Assembly (NCBI GenBank): GCA_029433345.1
Contig: JAQTHY010000001.1
Coordinates: 1,178,001 to 1,242,000, forward strand
Direction: 5' to 3'
From: Orbaceae bacterium ESL0727
GTDB lineage: Bacteria; Pseudomonadota; Gammaproteobacteria; Enterobacterales; Orbaceae
Length of the DNA stretch: 64,000 nucleotides
Part shown: positions 6,974-16,912 of the stretch, one piece after another
Layout of the letters: every line of letters begins with the position of its first letter
How positions within the stretch are numbered: position 1 is the first letter of the stretch
Translations under genes and position numbers: made by a program
Notes under the pieces: generated by a model
Databases searched by the model: none
Seen by the model: only the letters and a program-made list of their open reading frames with translations
What the model was told of the DNA's origin: nothing

Positions 6974-6998
6974 AAAAAAACCAGTCGATTGACTGGCT
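6974..6998 (-). terminator. Rho-independent terminator of the integrase gene
   Basis: On the minus strand the stem CCAGTC/GACTGG with an AATC loop (6981-6996) is followed by seven T residues. It lies about 85 bases after the integrase stop codon. Confidence 0.8.
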
Positions 6999-7081
6999 TA
7001 ATTCTACTGTTTAGTGGTATTTAAACAAAACCTGTTTTGTGCAGGAATTGAATAAAATCAATCTGCTGATTTTTAAGCTGA

Positions 7082-8329
7082 TTAACCATTGATGATTTTC
7101 AATGCGCGATTGCCCGATAATGAGACATTCCCCTTACTGGCTTGCTCGACAAAGTCGCCCCACCAATCAAGCATGATTCTTTTTTGCTGGTCATATTCTG
7201 CCCTGTTATAGGCGCGTCTAACAGCATTTTTATCAACATGAGATAACGCACTCTCTATCACGTCATAATTGAATCCTTGCTCATTTAGCGCAGTGCTTGC
7301 TAAGGATCGCAGTCCATGCGCAACTAACTTGTCTTTGTATCCCATGCGTTTGATCGCCATATTGGCAGTTTGGCTGCTCATTGGTTTATTATAAGGTGGT
7401 CTAGCGGTTGAAAAAATGAACTCTCCTTTTTCGCTAGTCGGCTTCATAATCTCAAGGATTTTTAGAGCCTGCGATGATAAAGGAATATTATGCGGTCTAT
7501 CCATTTTCATGCGTTCAGCGGGAATACTCCATAATTTTCGTTCAAAATCGATCTCTTGCCAACGTGCGCCAACTGCTTCGCTTGGTCGGGTCAATGTCAA
7601 TAATTGCCACTCAATCACGCAACGAGTCTGTAATTCAATTCTAGCCATGGATAAAGCTTGCATAAATTCTGGTAAATCATTGGGGTTGATAGTTGGTTGA
7701 TTTTTTACTTTTGGACTACTAAACGCGTCAGTAATTTTAGCTAATGGATTTGTTTCAATGATGCCAGTATTAACCGCATAATACATAATTTCATTAATTC
7801 GCCTACACACTCGCTTTACGGTTTCATGTTTATTATTATTTTTTAAAGGTTGTAGTGCCGTAATTGCTTTAACAGCAGTAACTTGCGCTATGGGGATATC
7901 TTTGATGTAAGGAAAAACATGATTTTCTAATGAACGCCAAGCTTTACTTAAGGTCTGAGCTTCTAATCCTTGTTCTGTTTTGAATTTATGCCAACGCTCA
8001 GCTATAGCATAAAATGTATTATTTAAGGCTAACTCTTTTTGTTGTTCCAATTCTATCTTATGTTCTTGTGGATCTATCCCTTGCTTAATTAGCTCACGCG
8101 CATCGTCTCGCTGTTTACGGGCTTGTTGAAGGGAGACTTCAGGATAGCTACCAAAGCTAATCGTTGTCCTTTTCTTTGTGATAGGGCGAGAATATCTAAA
8201 TTGCCACATTTTGACACCTGTGGTTTTAATCAATAATAATCCGCCACCATCATAGATAGGATAGTCCTTATCTTTTGGCTTTGTGTTCTTAATTTGGGTG
8301 TCAGTGATTGGAGCTACATTTTTAGGCAT
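7082..8329 (-). CDS. int: Tyrosine recombinase/integrase, P4 type
   Basis: 415 residues. An N-terminal DUF4102-type arm-binding domain (about 5-95, with the YDGGGLLLI segment), a core-binding domain (about 100-195) and a C-terminal catalytic domain. The catalytic residues are visible: R248 in LTRPSE, K275 region, H338 and R341 in HGLR, H364 in LSHVD, and the nucleophile Y374 in RAYNRAEY. Such enzymes integrate and excise elements at tRNA genes. The gene starts 187 bases from the tRNA-Leu 3' end. It appears intact, so the element may still be mobile. A terminator follows it. Confidence 0.95.
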   Translation of the reverse strand: MPKNVAPITDTQIKNTKPKDKDYPIYDGGGLLLIKTTGVKMWQFRYSRPITKKRTTISFGSYPEVSLQQARKQRDDARELIKQGIDPQEHKIELEQQKELALNNTFYAIAERWHKFKTEQGLEAQTLSKAWRSLENHVFPYIKDIPIAQVTAVKAITALQPLKNNNKHETVKRVCRRINEIMYYAVNTGIIETNPLAKITDAFSSPKVKNQPTINPNDLPEFMQALSMARIELQTRCVIEWQLLTLTRPSEAVGARWQEIDFERKLWSIPAERMKMDRPHNIPLSSQALKILEIMKPTSEKGEFIFSTARPPYNKPMSSQTANMAIKRMGYKDKLVAHGLRSLASTALNEQGFNYDVIESALSHVDKNAVRRAYNRAEYDQQKRIMLDWWGDFVEQASKGNVSLSGNRALKIING

Positions 8330-8515
8330 ATATTTACTTTTTTGGACTACGATTTTTTGGACTATCTAAACATAGTCCATAATATAGTCCTAAAAAATGT
8401 GGCTGTAAATGTATCTTACTGATGCTTACAGGGCGCTAAATTAGCTTTAAAGGCTTGTGGATGCTTGATTTGGTGTGTTTTAATGGATGTAAATGAATGT
8501 TGCTGATATGTGATT

Positions 8516-8601
8516 TGGTGCCGTGGATGGGACTTGAACCCATATGCCCTTAGAGCACTACCCCCTCAAGATAGCGTGTCTACCAATTTCACCACCACGG
8601 C
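8516..8601 (-). tRNA. leuU: tRNA-Leu (anticodon GAG)
   Basis: 86 bases on the minus strand from G8601 to the encoded CCA at 8516-8518. The acceptor stem GCCGTGG/CCACGGC is perfect, the anticodon loop reads CTTGAGG (GAG), there is a long variable arm, and the T-arm contains GGTTCAAGTCC. It closely resembles E. coli leuU. It begins nine bases after the secG stop on the same strand, the secG-leuU order of E. coli, so the two are probably co-transcribed. Its 3' end is the inferred attachment site of the island. Confidence 0.97.
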
Positions 8602-8610
8602 ACGATATTT

Positions 8611-8991
8611 TTATTCTGGAATATCCGATGTTGGATTTGTATTATTTGATTTAGTTGCTGGGCTTGTTGTCGCCGCAGGTGTACTATTTTCTTTATTCTG
8701 TTGTGTGACAGCTGGTGTACTTTCTTCAATGTTATCAAACTGATTGCTTGATGCGCTATTTTTATGGCTGCCCATATTGGCTAGAACGATACTTAACACA
8801 AAAAACAACACACCTAAAATAGTTGTGCTGCGCGTTAAAAAGTTACCGCTTCCTGATGAACCAAATAATGTTGCGGATGCACCAGCACCAAAAGATGATC
8901 CCATATCAGCACCTTTACCGCGCTGAATTAATACTAAAATGACTATCGCAAGGGCGATAATTAAGTAGCTAATTATTAATAGTTCGTACAT
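8611..8991 (-). CDS. secG: Preprotein translocase subunit SecG
   Basis: 126 residues. Two transmembrane segments (about 3-22 and 54-72) flank the conserved cytoplasmic loop (LIQRGKGADMGSSFGAG), as in E. coli SecG of similar length. SecG assists the SecYE channel by topology changes during SecA-driven export. The Ser/Thr/Asn-rich C-terminal tail (about 75-126) is longer and less conserved. The gene directly precedes tRNA-Leu. Confidence 0.95.
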   Translation of the reverse strand: MYELLIISYLIIALAIVILVLIQRGKGADMGSSFGAGASATLFGSSGSGNFLTRSTTILGVLFFVLSIVLANMGSHKNSASSNQFDNIEESTPAVTQQNKENSTPAATTSPATKSNNTNPTSDIPE

Positions 8992-9205
8992 TTCAACCTG
9001 TCAATATTATGCGAATGTTCTATAACAGAAATTATTGATGCGAAATATTAACGAAAGAGTGCCAAACAAGCAAGTAGAATTTCGAAATTTCTGTATTTAT
9101 CATTAATTATCGCCATTATAATCAATCGATACTACGTTTTTAGCTAAAACGCAGTATAATGCACCCACTTTTAGTGTAGCTAATGTGTTAGTAGATAGAC
9201 CTGTT

Positions 9206-10669
9206 ATGAAATTTATTGTTAAACTTTTCCCTGAAATTACGATTAAAAGCGATTCCGTCCGTTTGCGGTTTATTAAAATTTTAACGAGCAATATTCGTAA
9301 TATTTTAAAACATCATATTGCCGACGTGGCCGTGCTGCGGCATTGGGATTTTATTGAAGTTCGTCCAAAGATCGACAAGAGTGATGAGCAGATTTTAGAT
9401 CTTTTAACTCGGATCCCCGGTATTCACCATATTTTAGCGGTGGATGAGCTGACCTTTACTGATCAGCATGATATTTTTGAAAAAGCACGCGATTATTATG
9501 CGCCACTGATAGAGAATAAGACATTTTGTGTACGCGTTAAACGCCGTGGTAAACATGATTTTACGTCGATTGATATTGAGCGTTATGTCGGTGGGGGATT
9601 GAATCAATCTGTCGCTAGCGCAAAAGTAAAATTGACTCATCCTGAGGTGACGGTAAATTTAGAAATTGATCACGATAAGTTGCTTTTAGTGAAAGGGCGT
9701 TATGCGGGTATTGGTGGTTTCCCAACCGGAACACAAGAAGATGTCATATCACTGATCTCGGGCGGATTTGATTCGGGTGTTTCGAGCTATATGTTTATCC
9801 GCCGTGGTTGTCGTGTCCATTACTGTTTTTTTAATCTAGGCGGAAAAACACACGAAATTGGTGTTAAGCAGATGGCTCACTATTTGTGGAACCGTTTTGG
9901 TAGTTCACATAAAGTCCGTTTTATTGCGATTGATTTTTCATCGGTAGTGGGTGAGATTCTTGAAAAGATCGCGGATGGGCAGATGGGGGTGATATTAAAG
10001 CGGATGATGATTCGTGCTGCCTCACAAGTTGCGCAAAAATATCATGTCGAAGCGTTGGTCACTGGTGAAGCTTTAGGCCAGGTATCGAGCCAAACACTCA
10101 CTAATTTGCGATTAATTGATAATGTGAGTGATACCCTTATTCTACGCCCACTCATCACCTATGATAAAGAAACCATCATTAATATAGCGCGACAAATTGG
10201 TACTGAAGATATTGCCAAGACAATGCCTGAATTTTGTGGTGTTATTTCTAAAAGTCCAACAGTTAAGGCTGTTAAGGACAAAATCGAAGCCGAAGAAGCT
10301 CATTTTGATTTTACCATCTTAGATAAAGCAGTGAGTGAAGCCGAGAATATCGATATTCGTGAGATTGCGATGCAGGCCGATAATACCGTCATGCAAGTGG
10401 ATACGGTGAGGGAATTAAATGGTGAGCAAATTATTATTGATATTCGTTCACCTGATGAGCAAGAAGATCATCCGCTTGATCTCAAATCGCTCACGCAACA
10501 ACATATTGAGATAAAATCTATCCCATTTTATAAGTTAATCACGCAGTTTGGTGATCTCGATCAAGCAAAACAGTATTTGCTTTATTGTGAGCATGGCGTA
10601 ATGAGTAAACTACAGGCTCTTTATTTAATGGAGCAGGGCTTTAGCAATGTCAAAATATTTAAAAAATAG
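9206..10669 (+). CDS. thiI: tRNA uracil 4-sulfurtransferase ThiI (with rhodanese domain)
   Basis: 487 residues from the ATG at 9206, which matches the family N-terminus [10 protein letters not shown]; an in-frame GTG/TTG extension upstream is unlikely. Order: ferredoxin-like domain and THUMP (about 1-165), PP-loop ATPase with SGGFDS (185-190), C344 that forms the disulfide in E. coli, and a C-terminal rhodanese domain with the persulfide Cys461 in YCEHGVMS. The enzyme makes 4-thiouridine at tRNA position 8 and, through its rhodanese domain, supports thiamine thiazole synthesis. It is monocistronic here. Confidence 0.96.
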   Translation: MKFIVKLFPEITIKSDSVRLRFIKILTSNIRNILKHHIADVAVLRHWDFIEVRPKIDKSDEQILDLLTRIPGIHHILAVDELTFTDQHDIFEKARDYYAPLIENKTFCVRVKRRGKHDFTSIDIERYVGGGLNQSVASAKVKLTHPEVTVNLEIDHDKLLLVKGRYAGIGGFPTGTQEDVISLISGGFDSGVSSYMFIRRGCRVHYCFFNLGGKTHEIGVKQMAHYLWNRFGSSHKVRFIAIDFSSVVGEILEKIADGQMGVILKRMMIRAASQVAQKYHVEALVTGEALGQVSSQTLTNLRLIDNVSDTLILRPLITYDKETIINIARQIGTEDIAKTMPEFCGVISKSPTVKAVKDKIEAEEAHFDFTILDKAVSEAENIDIREIAMQADNTVMQVDTVRELNGEQIIIDIRSPDEQEDHPLDLKSLTQQHIEIKSIPFYKLITQFGDLDQAKQYLLYCEHGVMSKLQALYLMEQGFSNVKIFKK

Positions 10670-10797
10670 ATGAGATTTTATTGCGCGCATTGTGATGTCT
10701 TCTCTTTTTAGTAAGATGTGTCATCAATGCGCGTGAAATCGTTGTATTGAGAGTTTGTATTTGGATCTATGCATTATGAATCTACCAGAATAATTTG

Positions 10798-10825
10798 ACA
10801 TAAACGTATAGTAGTTCTGAAACAT
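10798..10825 (+). repeat. Dispersed 28-bp intergenic repeat, copy 1
   Basis: Begins ACATAAACGT and ends GTTCTGAAACAT. It is near-identical to copies at 33944-33971 and 37190-37217 and similar to 23509-23536. It lies 129 bases downstream of thiI. Confidence 0.7.
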
Positions 10826-10994
10826 TGTATTAAATACCGTTATCATTTCGCTTCTTTTTTTATTCCCTTTTTATCTCTATCATCTCATTTTTAATCCAAA
10901 ACAGTGCGCTTAAAAGGTGACGTGACTGTAATAATTCGCTAACATAGTACGCGCTTACGCTATAAAAAACATCATAACTATAATATAACTACAT

Positions 10995-11027
10995 GATAAA
11001 TATAAGATAAATATAAAATAAATATGA
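10995..11027. repeat. 11-bp tandem repeat, 3 copies
   Basis: GATAAATATAA twice exactly, then AATAAATATGA. It lies directly before the cpxR ribosome binding site, in the position of the 5' leader or promoter. Confidence 0.7.
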
Positions 11028-11042
11028 AGGAATAAAATTATA

Positions 11043-11843
11043 ATGAAAATGAATAAACTTTTAATTGTTGATGATGATACGGATATTACGTTATTGTTAA
11101 AAGAGTTGCTGGAATTAGAAGGATTTCAGGTTGAAACTGCGAATAATGGTATTGAAGCATTAACCAAGTTTGATGAGACGATCGATTTGATTTTATTAGA
11201 TATCATGATGCCTGAAGTAAATGGATTTAGTGTATTGTCTCAGTTACGATCTAAATGTACCGTGCCAGTCATTTTCTTAACAGCTAAAGATGATGAATGC
11301 GATAAAGTGATTGGGCTTGAGCTCGGCGCAGATGATTATGTATTAAAACCTTTTAATGATAAAGAACTTGTCGCCAGAATTAGGGCGTTATTGCGTCGGA
11401 CATATTGGGGAAATCAAGAAAACCATTCCGATTTGAGTGATTCGAATAGCAATAACGTAAATCGTAATACGGGTATGATAAGTAGCAACGCTGATTCTAG
11501 TCATAGCGAAACAGAGGTCGATCAGTATATTATTGATAAACTGGTGGTGAATTGTAAACAACAATCAGTCTATTTTGATGGTAACCAGATTGAATTAACG
11601 GGAATGGAATTTCAAGTTTTGCTTAAATTATTGGAAAATGGCGGCAAGATTATCTCTCGGGATAGTTTGAGTGAATCGGTCCTTGGCAAAGAATTTATGC
11701 CATTGAATCGTTCTATTGATGTTCATGTGTCTAATTTACGTAAAAAATTACCGCCGCGTAGCGATGGTTTGCCATGGATTAAAACATTACGTTCTCGGGG
11801 TTATCTGTTTATTATGCATTATAATGACAATATTAATGAATAA
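11043..11843 (+). CDS. cpxR: Envelope stress response regulator CpxR
   Basis: 266 residues. A receiver domain with the acidic pocket DDD (10-12), phospho-acceptor D53 in LLLDIMMP, the conserved Thr/Lys region (FLTAK; KPFND), then an OmpR/PhoB winged helix (about 165-258) with the ELTGMEFQVL and IDVHVSNLRKKLP segments nearly matching E. coli CpxR. CpxR controls genes for envelope protein folding. The linker (about 119-163) is some 35 residues longer than in E. coli and Ser/Asn-rich. It is followed by cpxA after 43 bases, so the two form an operon. Confidence 0.93.
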   Translation: MKMNKLLIVDDDTDITLLLKELLELEGFQVETANNGIEALTKFDETIDLILLDIMMPEVNGFSVLSQLRSKCTVPVIFLTAKDDECDKVIGLELGADDYVLKPFNDKELVARIRALLRRTYWGNQENHSDLSDSNSNNVNRNTGMISSNADSSHSETEVDQYIIDKLVVNCKQQSVYFDGNQIELTGMEFQVLLKLLENGGKIISRDSLSESVLGKEFMPLNRSIDVHVSNLRKKLPPRSDGLPWIKTLRSRGYLFIMHYNDNINE

Positions 11844-11886
11844 GTTATGGAGCTGTTGTTATTAGACAACATAAAGGTAGAGTAAG

Positions 11887-13272
11887 ATGTGGATCTTTGA
11901 TCGCCTAACCCTTAGGATTTTTACAATATTTTTGCTAACGTTAACCTTCTTCTTAATGTTGGTGATGTTACTTCCGACATTAGATGCCCGGAATCTCATC
12001 TATTTAGCCAACAAAGAAGAAGAGGCGGGTAATGCGTTGGCGCAATCTATTGAAAAGGATCTGGTCCACGTCACAAAAGATAATTTTCGCTGGTGGATGC
12101 GTTTTATTGTGGTGATGGATAATCATCAAAAATTGGGGCAATTATTATTTGTGGTGACCCCTGATGATCAAATTATTACAGTAAATACGAAATATATTGA
12201 ATTAATCCGTAAGTTTAGCGAGAAATCATTTAATACAGAAGATCCTGCAAAAAAGATTTATGATACGCAAGAAGTGCTGGGGCCATTTTTGATTCACTAT
12301 GGTAACGAAGCGTATCGCCTCTATATTTTACAACCTGCGCAAGATAGCCAATCACAATTTGTGAATCTGATTTTTGATCACCCTTTTTTATTATTTAGTT
12401 TGACTATGTTGGCGAGTTCACCGCTGTTATTGTGGTTATCATGGAGTTTAGCCAGTCCTGCTCGGCGTTTAAAAAAGGCGGCTGATCAAGTTGCAAAAGG
12501 AAATCTACAAGAGTGGCCTGAACTCGAAACGATAGGATCTTCTGAATATAAGGCAACCGGTTCGAGTTTTAACCGGATGTTACGTGAGTTAAAGCGGATG
12601 CAAATGTTGCAGCGACGATTATTTTCGGATATTTCGCATGAATTGCGAACCCCATTGACGCGATTACAGTTAGCCGTTGCGTTGTTACGTCGTAAACAAG
12701 GCGAAAGTAGTGAATCTATCCGTATTAATAATGAAGCCGAAAAATTAGATTCGATGATTGGTGATCTTTTATCTCTTGCACGTCAACAATATGGCAACAA
12801 TGAAATTCGTGAGCTCAAGCCGCTCAATATTTTATTTAAATCTGTTCTTGATAATGCTTATTTCGAGGCAGAACAGATAGGCAAAACATTTACTGTTATT
12901 CAAAAACCAACTGCTGATGGTCTATTATGTTATTCAGCAGCGCTTTGTAGTGCATTAGAAAATATTATTCGCAATGCTTTTCGCTATTCTCGCCACACTA
13001 TTTGTATGAATTTTACCATTGATCAACAAAAGGTGATTATCACGATTGATGATGATGGGCCGGGTGTGGCGGATAATGAATTAGATAAAATCTTTAGACC
13101 TTTTTATCGCACAAATGAGGCTCGAGATTCAAAATCAGGTGGAACAGGCTTAGGATTGGCTATTGTCGAAAATTCGGTGGTTCGTGACAATGGGACGGTG
13201 AAAGCAGAAAAAAGCCCATTAGGCGGATTGCGAGTTGTGATAATATTACCGATACAGAAACATGGTCATTAA
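11887..13272 (+). CDS. cpxA: Sensor histidine kinase CpxA
   Basis: 461 residues. TM1 (about 10-30), a periplasmic sensor domain (31-165), TM2 (about 168-190), HAMP, a DHp helix with phospho-accepting H251 in DISHELRTPLTR, and an ATPase domain with N-box ALENIIRNAFRYS, G1 DDDGPGV and G2 GGTGLGLAIV. The layout and many blocks (RPARR-like HAMP start, FRPFYRTNEARD) follow E. coli CpxA. It phosphorylates or dephosphorylates CpxR in the inner membrane in response to misfolded envelope proteins. No cpxP adaptor gene is adjacent. Confidence 0.93.
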   Translation: MWIFDRLTLRIFTIFLLTLTFFLMLVMLLPTLDARNLIYLANKEEEAGNALAQSIEKDLVHVTKDNFRWWMRFIVVMDNHQKLGQLLFVVTPDDQIITVNTKYIELIRKFSEKSFNTEDPAKKIYDTQEVLGPFLIHYGNEAYRLYILQPAQDSQSQFVNLIFDHPFLLFSLTMLASSPLLLWLSWSLASPARRLKKAADQVAKGNLQEWPELETIGSSEYKATGSSFNRMLRELKRMQMLQRRLFSDISHELRTPLTRLQLAVALLRRKQGESSESIRINNEAEKLDSMIGDLLSLARQQYGNNEIRELKPLNILFKSVLDNAYFEAEQIGKTFTVIQKPTADGLLCYSAALCSALENIIRNAFRYSRHTICMNFTIDQQKVIITIDDDGPGVADNELDKIFRPFYRTNEARDSKSGGTGLGLAIVENSVVRDNGTVKAEKSPLGGLRVVIILPIQKHGH

Positions 13273-13393
13273 AGTAAAAATTTTGCTATGTTAACTCAAA
13301 TGTCATGGGACGAAATGGCTAAAATAGCCGCTAAATAAATGTGAAAATCATCATCAACATAGACGTTTTAATAACAATTAAAAGAGAAAAATC

Positions 13394-13891
13394 GTGTCAG
13401 ATACTGCATTAAATATTGTTTTATTCGAACCTGAAATTCCCGCGAATACAGGGAATATTATCCGACTTTGCGCCAATACTGGCTTTAATTTACATATCAT
13501 TGAGCCGATGGGCTTTTTCTGGGACGATAAACGATTACGGCGGGCAGGATTGGATTATCAAGAGTTTGTTGATGTTAAACGTTATCAAAATCTTAACCAT
13601 TTTTTAGACAGTAATCATCTAGATTTAGTCACGCAAGTGTATGCGCTAACCACGAAAGGGCGCAAACCGCATAGTGAGGTGCATTATAAATCGGGCGATT
13701 TTTTGATGTTTGGACCCGAAACTCGAGGTTTACCGGCGACGATTTTAGATAAGTTACCGGCAGATCAGAAAATCCGCATTCCTATGCTGGCAAGTAGCCG
13801 AAGTATGAATCTTTCTAATTCGGTTGCGGTAGTGGTATACGAGTCGTGGCGTCAGTTAAATTATGTGGGCAGCGGTTTTGCTAATCACTAA
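13394..13891 (+). CDS. trmL: tRNA (cytidine/uridine-34 2'-O)-methyltransferase TrmL
   Basis: 165 residues from a GTG start. SPOUT-fold methyltransferase with the family signatures [26 protein letters not shown] and [22 protein letters not shown], which form the knotted SAM-binding site. It methylates the wobble ribose of tRNA-Leu isoacceptors. The length equals that of E. coli TrmL (157) plus a few N-terminal residues. It sits 121 bases after cpxA on the same strand and may be transcribed separately. Confidence 0.95.
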   Translation: MSDTALNIVLFEPEIPANTGNIIRLCANTGFNLHIIEPMGFFWDDKRLRRAGLDYQEFVDVKRYQNLNHFLDSNHLDLVTQVYALTTKGRKPHSEVHYKSGDFLMFGPETRGLPATILDKLPADQKIRIPMLASSRSMNLSNSVAVVVYESWRQLNYVGSGFANH

Positions 13892-14097
13892 TTCTGTTTT
13901 TACCTGATATCGTTTTTGACTGTGTATCGCAGCCTAACTTTGATTGAGGCAATCTGTTTGAAGATATTTTTATCAGGTTGGATGTCGCCATTACGTTGAT
14001 GATCCATTCTGATTATGCTGGCTGGCAGGTATTGTGCTGTATGTATAAGCTGAGAGGGTTATTGTGATCTTTTTTGGCGCCCTAAGACGCCAAAATA

Positions 14098-14123
14098 GTA
14101 AAAAAGGCGTTATTATTTAACGC
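14098..14123 (-). terminator. Terminator of efp, overlapping its stop codon
   Basis: On the minus strand GCGTTA (14118-14123) and TAACGC (14107-14112) form a stem with an AATAA loop followed by CTTTTTT. The stem includes the last codons and stop of efp. A separate GGCG/CGCC hairpin at 14072-14095 has no downstream U-tract on either strand. Confidence 0.65.
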
Positions 14124-14679
14124 GTGAAACATATTCACCTGAACGTGTATCGACTTTTAATACTTCACCAACTTGGACAAAGAGTGGTACACGAACTACA
14201 GCACCAGTTGATAATGTTGCCGGTTTACCACCAGTGCCTGCTGTATCACCTTTTAAGCCCGGATCAGTTTCAACTACTTCGAGCTCGACAAAATTAGGTG
14301 GGGTAACCGCAATTGGTTGACCATTCCATAAAGTGAGAATACATTCAGCTTGTTCGACTAGCCATTTGGCATTATCACCTACTGCTTTAGCATCGGCTGA
14401 TAGTTGCTCAAATGTTTCATTGTTCATAAAATGCCAAAATTCACCATCTGTATAAAGATAGGTAAGATTCATATCTATGACATCAGCGCCTTCAACAGTA
14501 TCACCTGATTTGAATGTTTTATCGACGGTTTTGCCGGATAATAATTTTTTGATTTTGACGCGATTAAGCGCTTGGCCTTTCCCCGGTTTGTAAAATTCGT
14601 TTTCAACAATTGAACAAGGTTCGCCGTCTTGCATTATTTTAAGACCGGCTTTAAACTCATTGGTACTATAAGATGCCAT
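14113..14679 (-). CDS. efp: Elongation factor P
   Basis: 188 residues from the ATG at 14679, which has GGAG upstream and gives the family N-terminus [14 protein letters not shown]; the longer open frame upstream is hydrophobic chance sequence. Three beta-barrel domains. The modified lysine K34 lies in YKPGKGQA, the site of beta-lysylation by EpmA after EpmB makes beta-lysine. EF-P relieves ribosome stalling at polyproline. It is divergent from epmB with 40 bases between the starts, so factor and modification gene share a control region. Confidence 0.97.
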   Translation of the reverse strand: MASYSTNEFKAGLKIMQDGEPCSIVENEFYKPGKGQALNRVKIKKLLSGKTVDKTFKSGDTVEGADVIDMNLTYLYTDGEFWHFMNNETFEQLSADAKAVGDNAKWLVEQAECILTLWNGQPIAVTPPNFVELEVVETDPGLKGDTAGTGGKPATLSTGAVVRVPLFVQVGEVLKVDTRSGEYVSRVK

Positions 14680-14719
14680 AAAAAAGCTCCAACTTAATAA
14701 ATTCGTGATTAATAAAAAA

Positions 14720-15748
14720 ATGAGCCACATTATACAGCAAAAAACCGAACTGCCCAATAAAGATGAATGGATTTTTGAATTAGCGAATGTTGTAACGGAT
14801 ATTAATACACTGTATCGCTATTTAGAACTGGATCCGTTATCGATTTCGCTGCCTATGCAGCAGGCTAAAAAGCAGTTCCCTTTACGCGTTCCCGTCTCTT
14901 TTATGAATAAGATGAAGAAAGGTGATGCGCGTGATCCCCTTTTATTGCAAGTACTTTGCCGTGCCGATGAAATGGTCGAGGTGGCTGGTTATAGTGCGGA
15001 TCCTTTACAAGAACAAGACAATGTGATGCCGGGATTGTTACATAAATATGCTAATCGTGCCTTGTTAATTACCAAAACAGCGTGTGCGATCAACTGCCGT
15101 TACTGTTTTCGTCGCCATTTTCCGTATCAGGAGAATCAGAATAATAAACAGAGTATTAATTTATTGTTGGATTATATTGCTAGCCATCATGAATTAGATG
15201 AGATTATTCTTTCTGGTGGTGATCCCTTAATGGCGAAGGATCATGAGATGGCTTTTCTGATTAATGCATTAGCGCAGATTCCGCATATTAAGCGTTTGCG
15301 TATTCACAGCCGTTTAGCCGCCGTGATTCCTGCTAGAATTACGCCGGCATTGTGCCAACTTTTTGCCCAAAGCCGTTTGCAAATTATTTTAGTCACACAT
15401 ATTAATCATCCGAATGAAATTGATCAAAGTGTCGTTGATGCCATGTGGCAGTTAAAGGCGCATCATGTCACTTTATTTAATCAAAGCGTGTTATTAAAAG
15501 ATGTGAATGATAATGCTGAAATATTAGCCACCCTCAGCAATAAATTATTTGATGCGGGTATTTTACCTTATTACCTACACCTTTTAGATAGAGTACAAGG
15601 CGCGGCACATTTTGGGGTTTCTGATGAAAAAGCAAAACAACTTATGCGTGAGTTATCTGCACGTGTTTCAGGCTATCTGGTGCCTAGACTAGCACGCGAA
15701 GTTGGTGGGGAAAAAAGTAAACGGGTATTGAATGTGTTTGATGCGTAA
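14720..15748 (+). CDS. epmB: EF-P beta-lysylation protein EpmB (lysine 2,3-aminomutase)
   Basis: 342 residues from the ATG at 14720, which fits the family N-terminus MSHI; a GTG five codons upstream is an alternative. Radical SAM enzyme with the CxxxCxxC cluster motif C122-AIN-C126-RY-C129, the [11 protein letters not shown]-like SAM-binding segment (here [11 protein letters not shown]) and the C-terminal PLP lysine region [16 protein letters not shown]. It converts alpha-lysine to (R)-beta-lysine, which EpmA attaches to EF-P. It lies head to head with efp, as in E. coli. epmA is not in the window. Confidence 0.95.
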   Translation: MSHIIQQKTELPNKDEWIFELANVVTDINTLYRYLELDPLSISLPMQQAKKQFPLRVPVSFMNKMKKGDARDPLLLQVLCRADEMVEVAGYSADPLQEQDNVMPGLLHKYANRALLITKTACAINCRYCFRRHFPYQENQNNKQSINLLLDYIASHHELDEIILSGGDPLMAKDHEMAFLINALAQIPHIKRLRIHSRLAAVIPARITPALCQLFAQSRLQIILVTHINHPNEIDQSVVDAMWQLKAHHVTLFNQSVLLKDVNDNAEILATLSNKLFDAGILPYYLHLLDRVQGAAHFGVSDEKAKQLMRELSARVSGYLVPRLAREVGGEKSKRVLNVFDA

Positions 15749-16254
<506 letters not shown>

Positions 16255-16265
16255 TCTAAAGTTGA

Positions 16266-16622
16266 GTGATTAAGCTCACTTTTCCTCGGGAGTTACGCTT
16301 ACTAACTCCCCTTGATTTCAATTCTGTTTTCCAAGAATCCGTTAGGGCAGGTTCGCCTTACCTCACATTAGTTACCCGTGTTAATAATCTGGCGCATCCG
16401 CGGCTTGGCTTTGCGATTGCCAAAAAACAGATTAAGCGTGCACACGAGCGTAATCGCATAAAACGTATTGCTAAAGAATATTTTCGGCAACGTCAGTTAA
16501 CCTTACCTGCTGTCGATTTTATTGTGATGGCAAAAACAACTGTTATAGAACTTGATAATGCACAATTAGTTGCGACACTTGATAAATTATGTCAACGAAT
16601 CGTTGCCAAACAGACGGCATAA
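16266..16622 (+). CDS. rnpA: Ribonuclease P protein component
   Basis: 118 residues from a GTG start just after rpmH. Contains the RNase P protein signature [13 protein letters not shown] (the RNR motif, about residues 60-72) and the N-terminal [17 protein letters not shown] segment. With the M1 RNA it matures tRNA 5' ends. The last 34 bases overlap the start of yidD. Confidence 0.96.
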   Translation: MIKLTFPRELRLLTPLDFNSVFQESVRAGSPYLTLVTRVNNLAHPRLGFAIAKKQIKRAHERNRIKRIAKEYFRQRQLTLPAVDFIVMAKTTVIELDNAQLVATLDKLCQRIVAKQTA

Positions 16623-16912
16623 GTAAAGTTATTTTTAGAGTCAAACAATGCATTGATTTCTTTAAACTATTAGTGTTAAATGGTTTTGTTTTGCTTATCC
16701 GGATTTATCAACGCGCAATTAGTCCGTTACTTGGTCCACATTGTCGTTTTACACCTACCTGTTCGCAATATGCAATTATTGCGTTAAGACGTTTCGGATT
16801 ACTAAAAGGTGGTTGGCTAACAGTTAAACGTGTATTAAAATGTCACCCTTTACATGAGGGAGGAGAAGATCCTGTTCCTCCTAAGACTAAAAACAATAGA
16901 GAAAAACACTAA
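16589..16912 (+). CDS. yidD: Membrane protein insertion efficiency factor YidD
   Basis: 107 residues as called from the ATG at 16589, inside the end of rnpA. The conserved core is [24 protein letters not shown] (three short blocks with the two Cys) and [18 protein letters not shown]. An amphipathic helix at the N-terminus attaches it to the inner membrane, where it helps YidC. A GTG at 16673 would give a length nearer the usual 85 residues. The stop overlaps the yidC start as TAATG. Confidence 0.93.
   Translation: MSTNRCQTDGISKVIFRVKQCIDFFKLLVLNGFVLLIRIYQRAISPLLGPHCRFTPTCSQYAIIALRRFGLLKGGWLTVKRVLKCHPLHEGGEDPVPPKTKNNREKH

Larger units (their letters stand above)
6294..7081. other. Long intergenic region between abi and integrase
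   Basis: Nearly 800 bases hold only a 28-codon ORF with a strong ribosome binding site (6687-6773), a cluster of GTGAATACT-like repeats (6833-6935) and the integrase terminator (6974-6998). The part next to abi (6294-6395) is an open frame in phase with abi and is less AT-rich than the rest. Regions like this beside integrases often hold integrase arm-type binding sites or promoters; that is an inference. Confidence 0.4.
1..8516. mobile_element. Integrative element (P4-like/prophage island) at tRNA-Leu, right-hand part
   Basis: A P4-type tyrosine integrase lies next to the 3' end of a tRNA-Leu(GAG) gene. Leftward of it are phage and satellite genes (AlpA, AntA/AntB antirepressor, Icd-like, small RHH protein) and cargo (Fic, Abi). 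Tyrosine integrases commonly use tRNA 3' ends as attachment sites, so the junction is placed at the CCA end of the tRNA. The second attachment site must lie left of position 1, since I see no second copy of the tRNA 3' end in the window. The segment is more AT-rich than the core, with a few GC-richer structured patches. Replication or packaging genes, if present, are outside the window. Confidence 0.85.
10670..11042. other. Gap between thiI and cpxR
   Basis: 373 bases. CGCGCATTG (10684-10692) and CAATGCGCG (10735-10743) form a 9-bp inverted repeat after thiI, without a U-tract. The dispersed repeat copy lies at 10798-10825 and a three-copy 11-bp tandem repeat at 10995-11027. No cpxP-like gene is present; in E. 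coli cpxP is divergent from cpxR. Confidence 0.5.

Noticed and set aside
14072-14095. GGCG/CGCC hairpin flanked by T- and A-runs near efp, as a terminator
   Set aside because: The T-run precedes the stem on the plus strand and becomes an A-run after it on the minus strand, so neither direction fits. The efp terminator is better placed at the stop codon (14098-14123).
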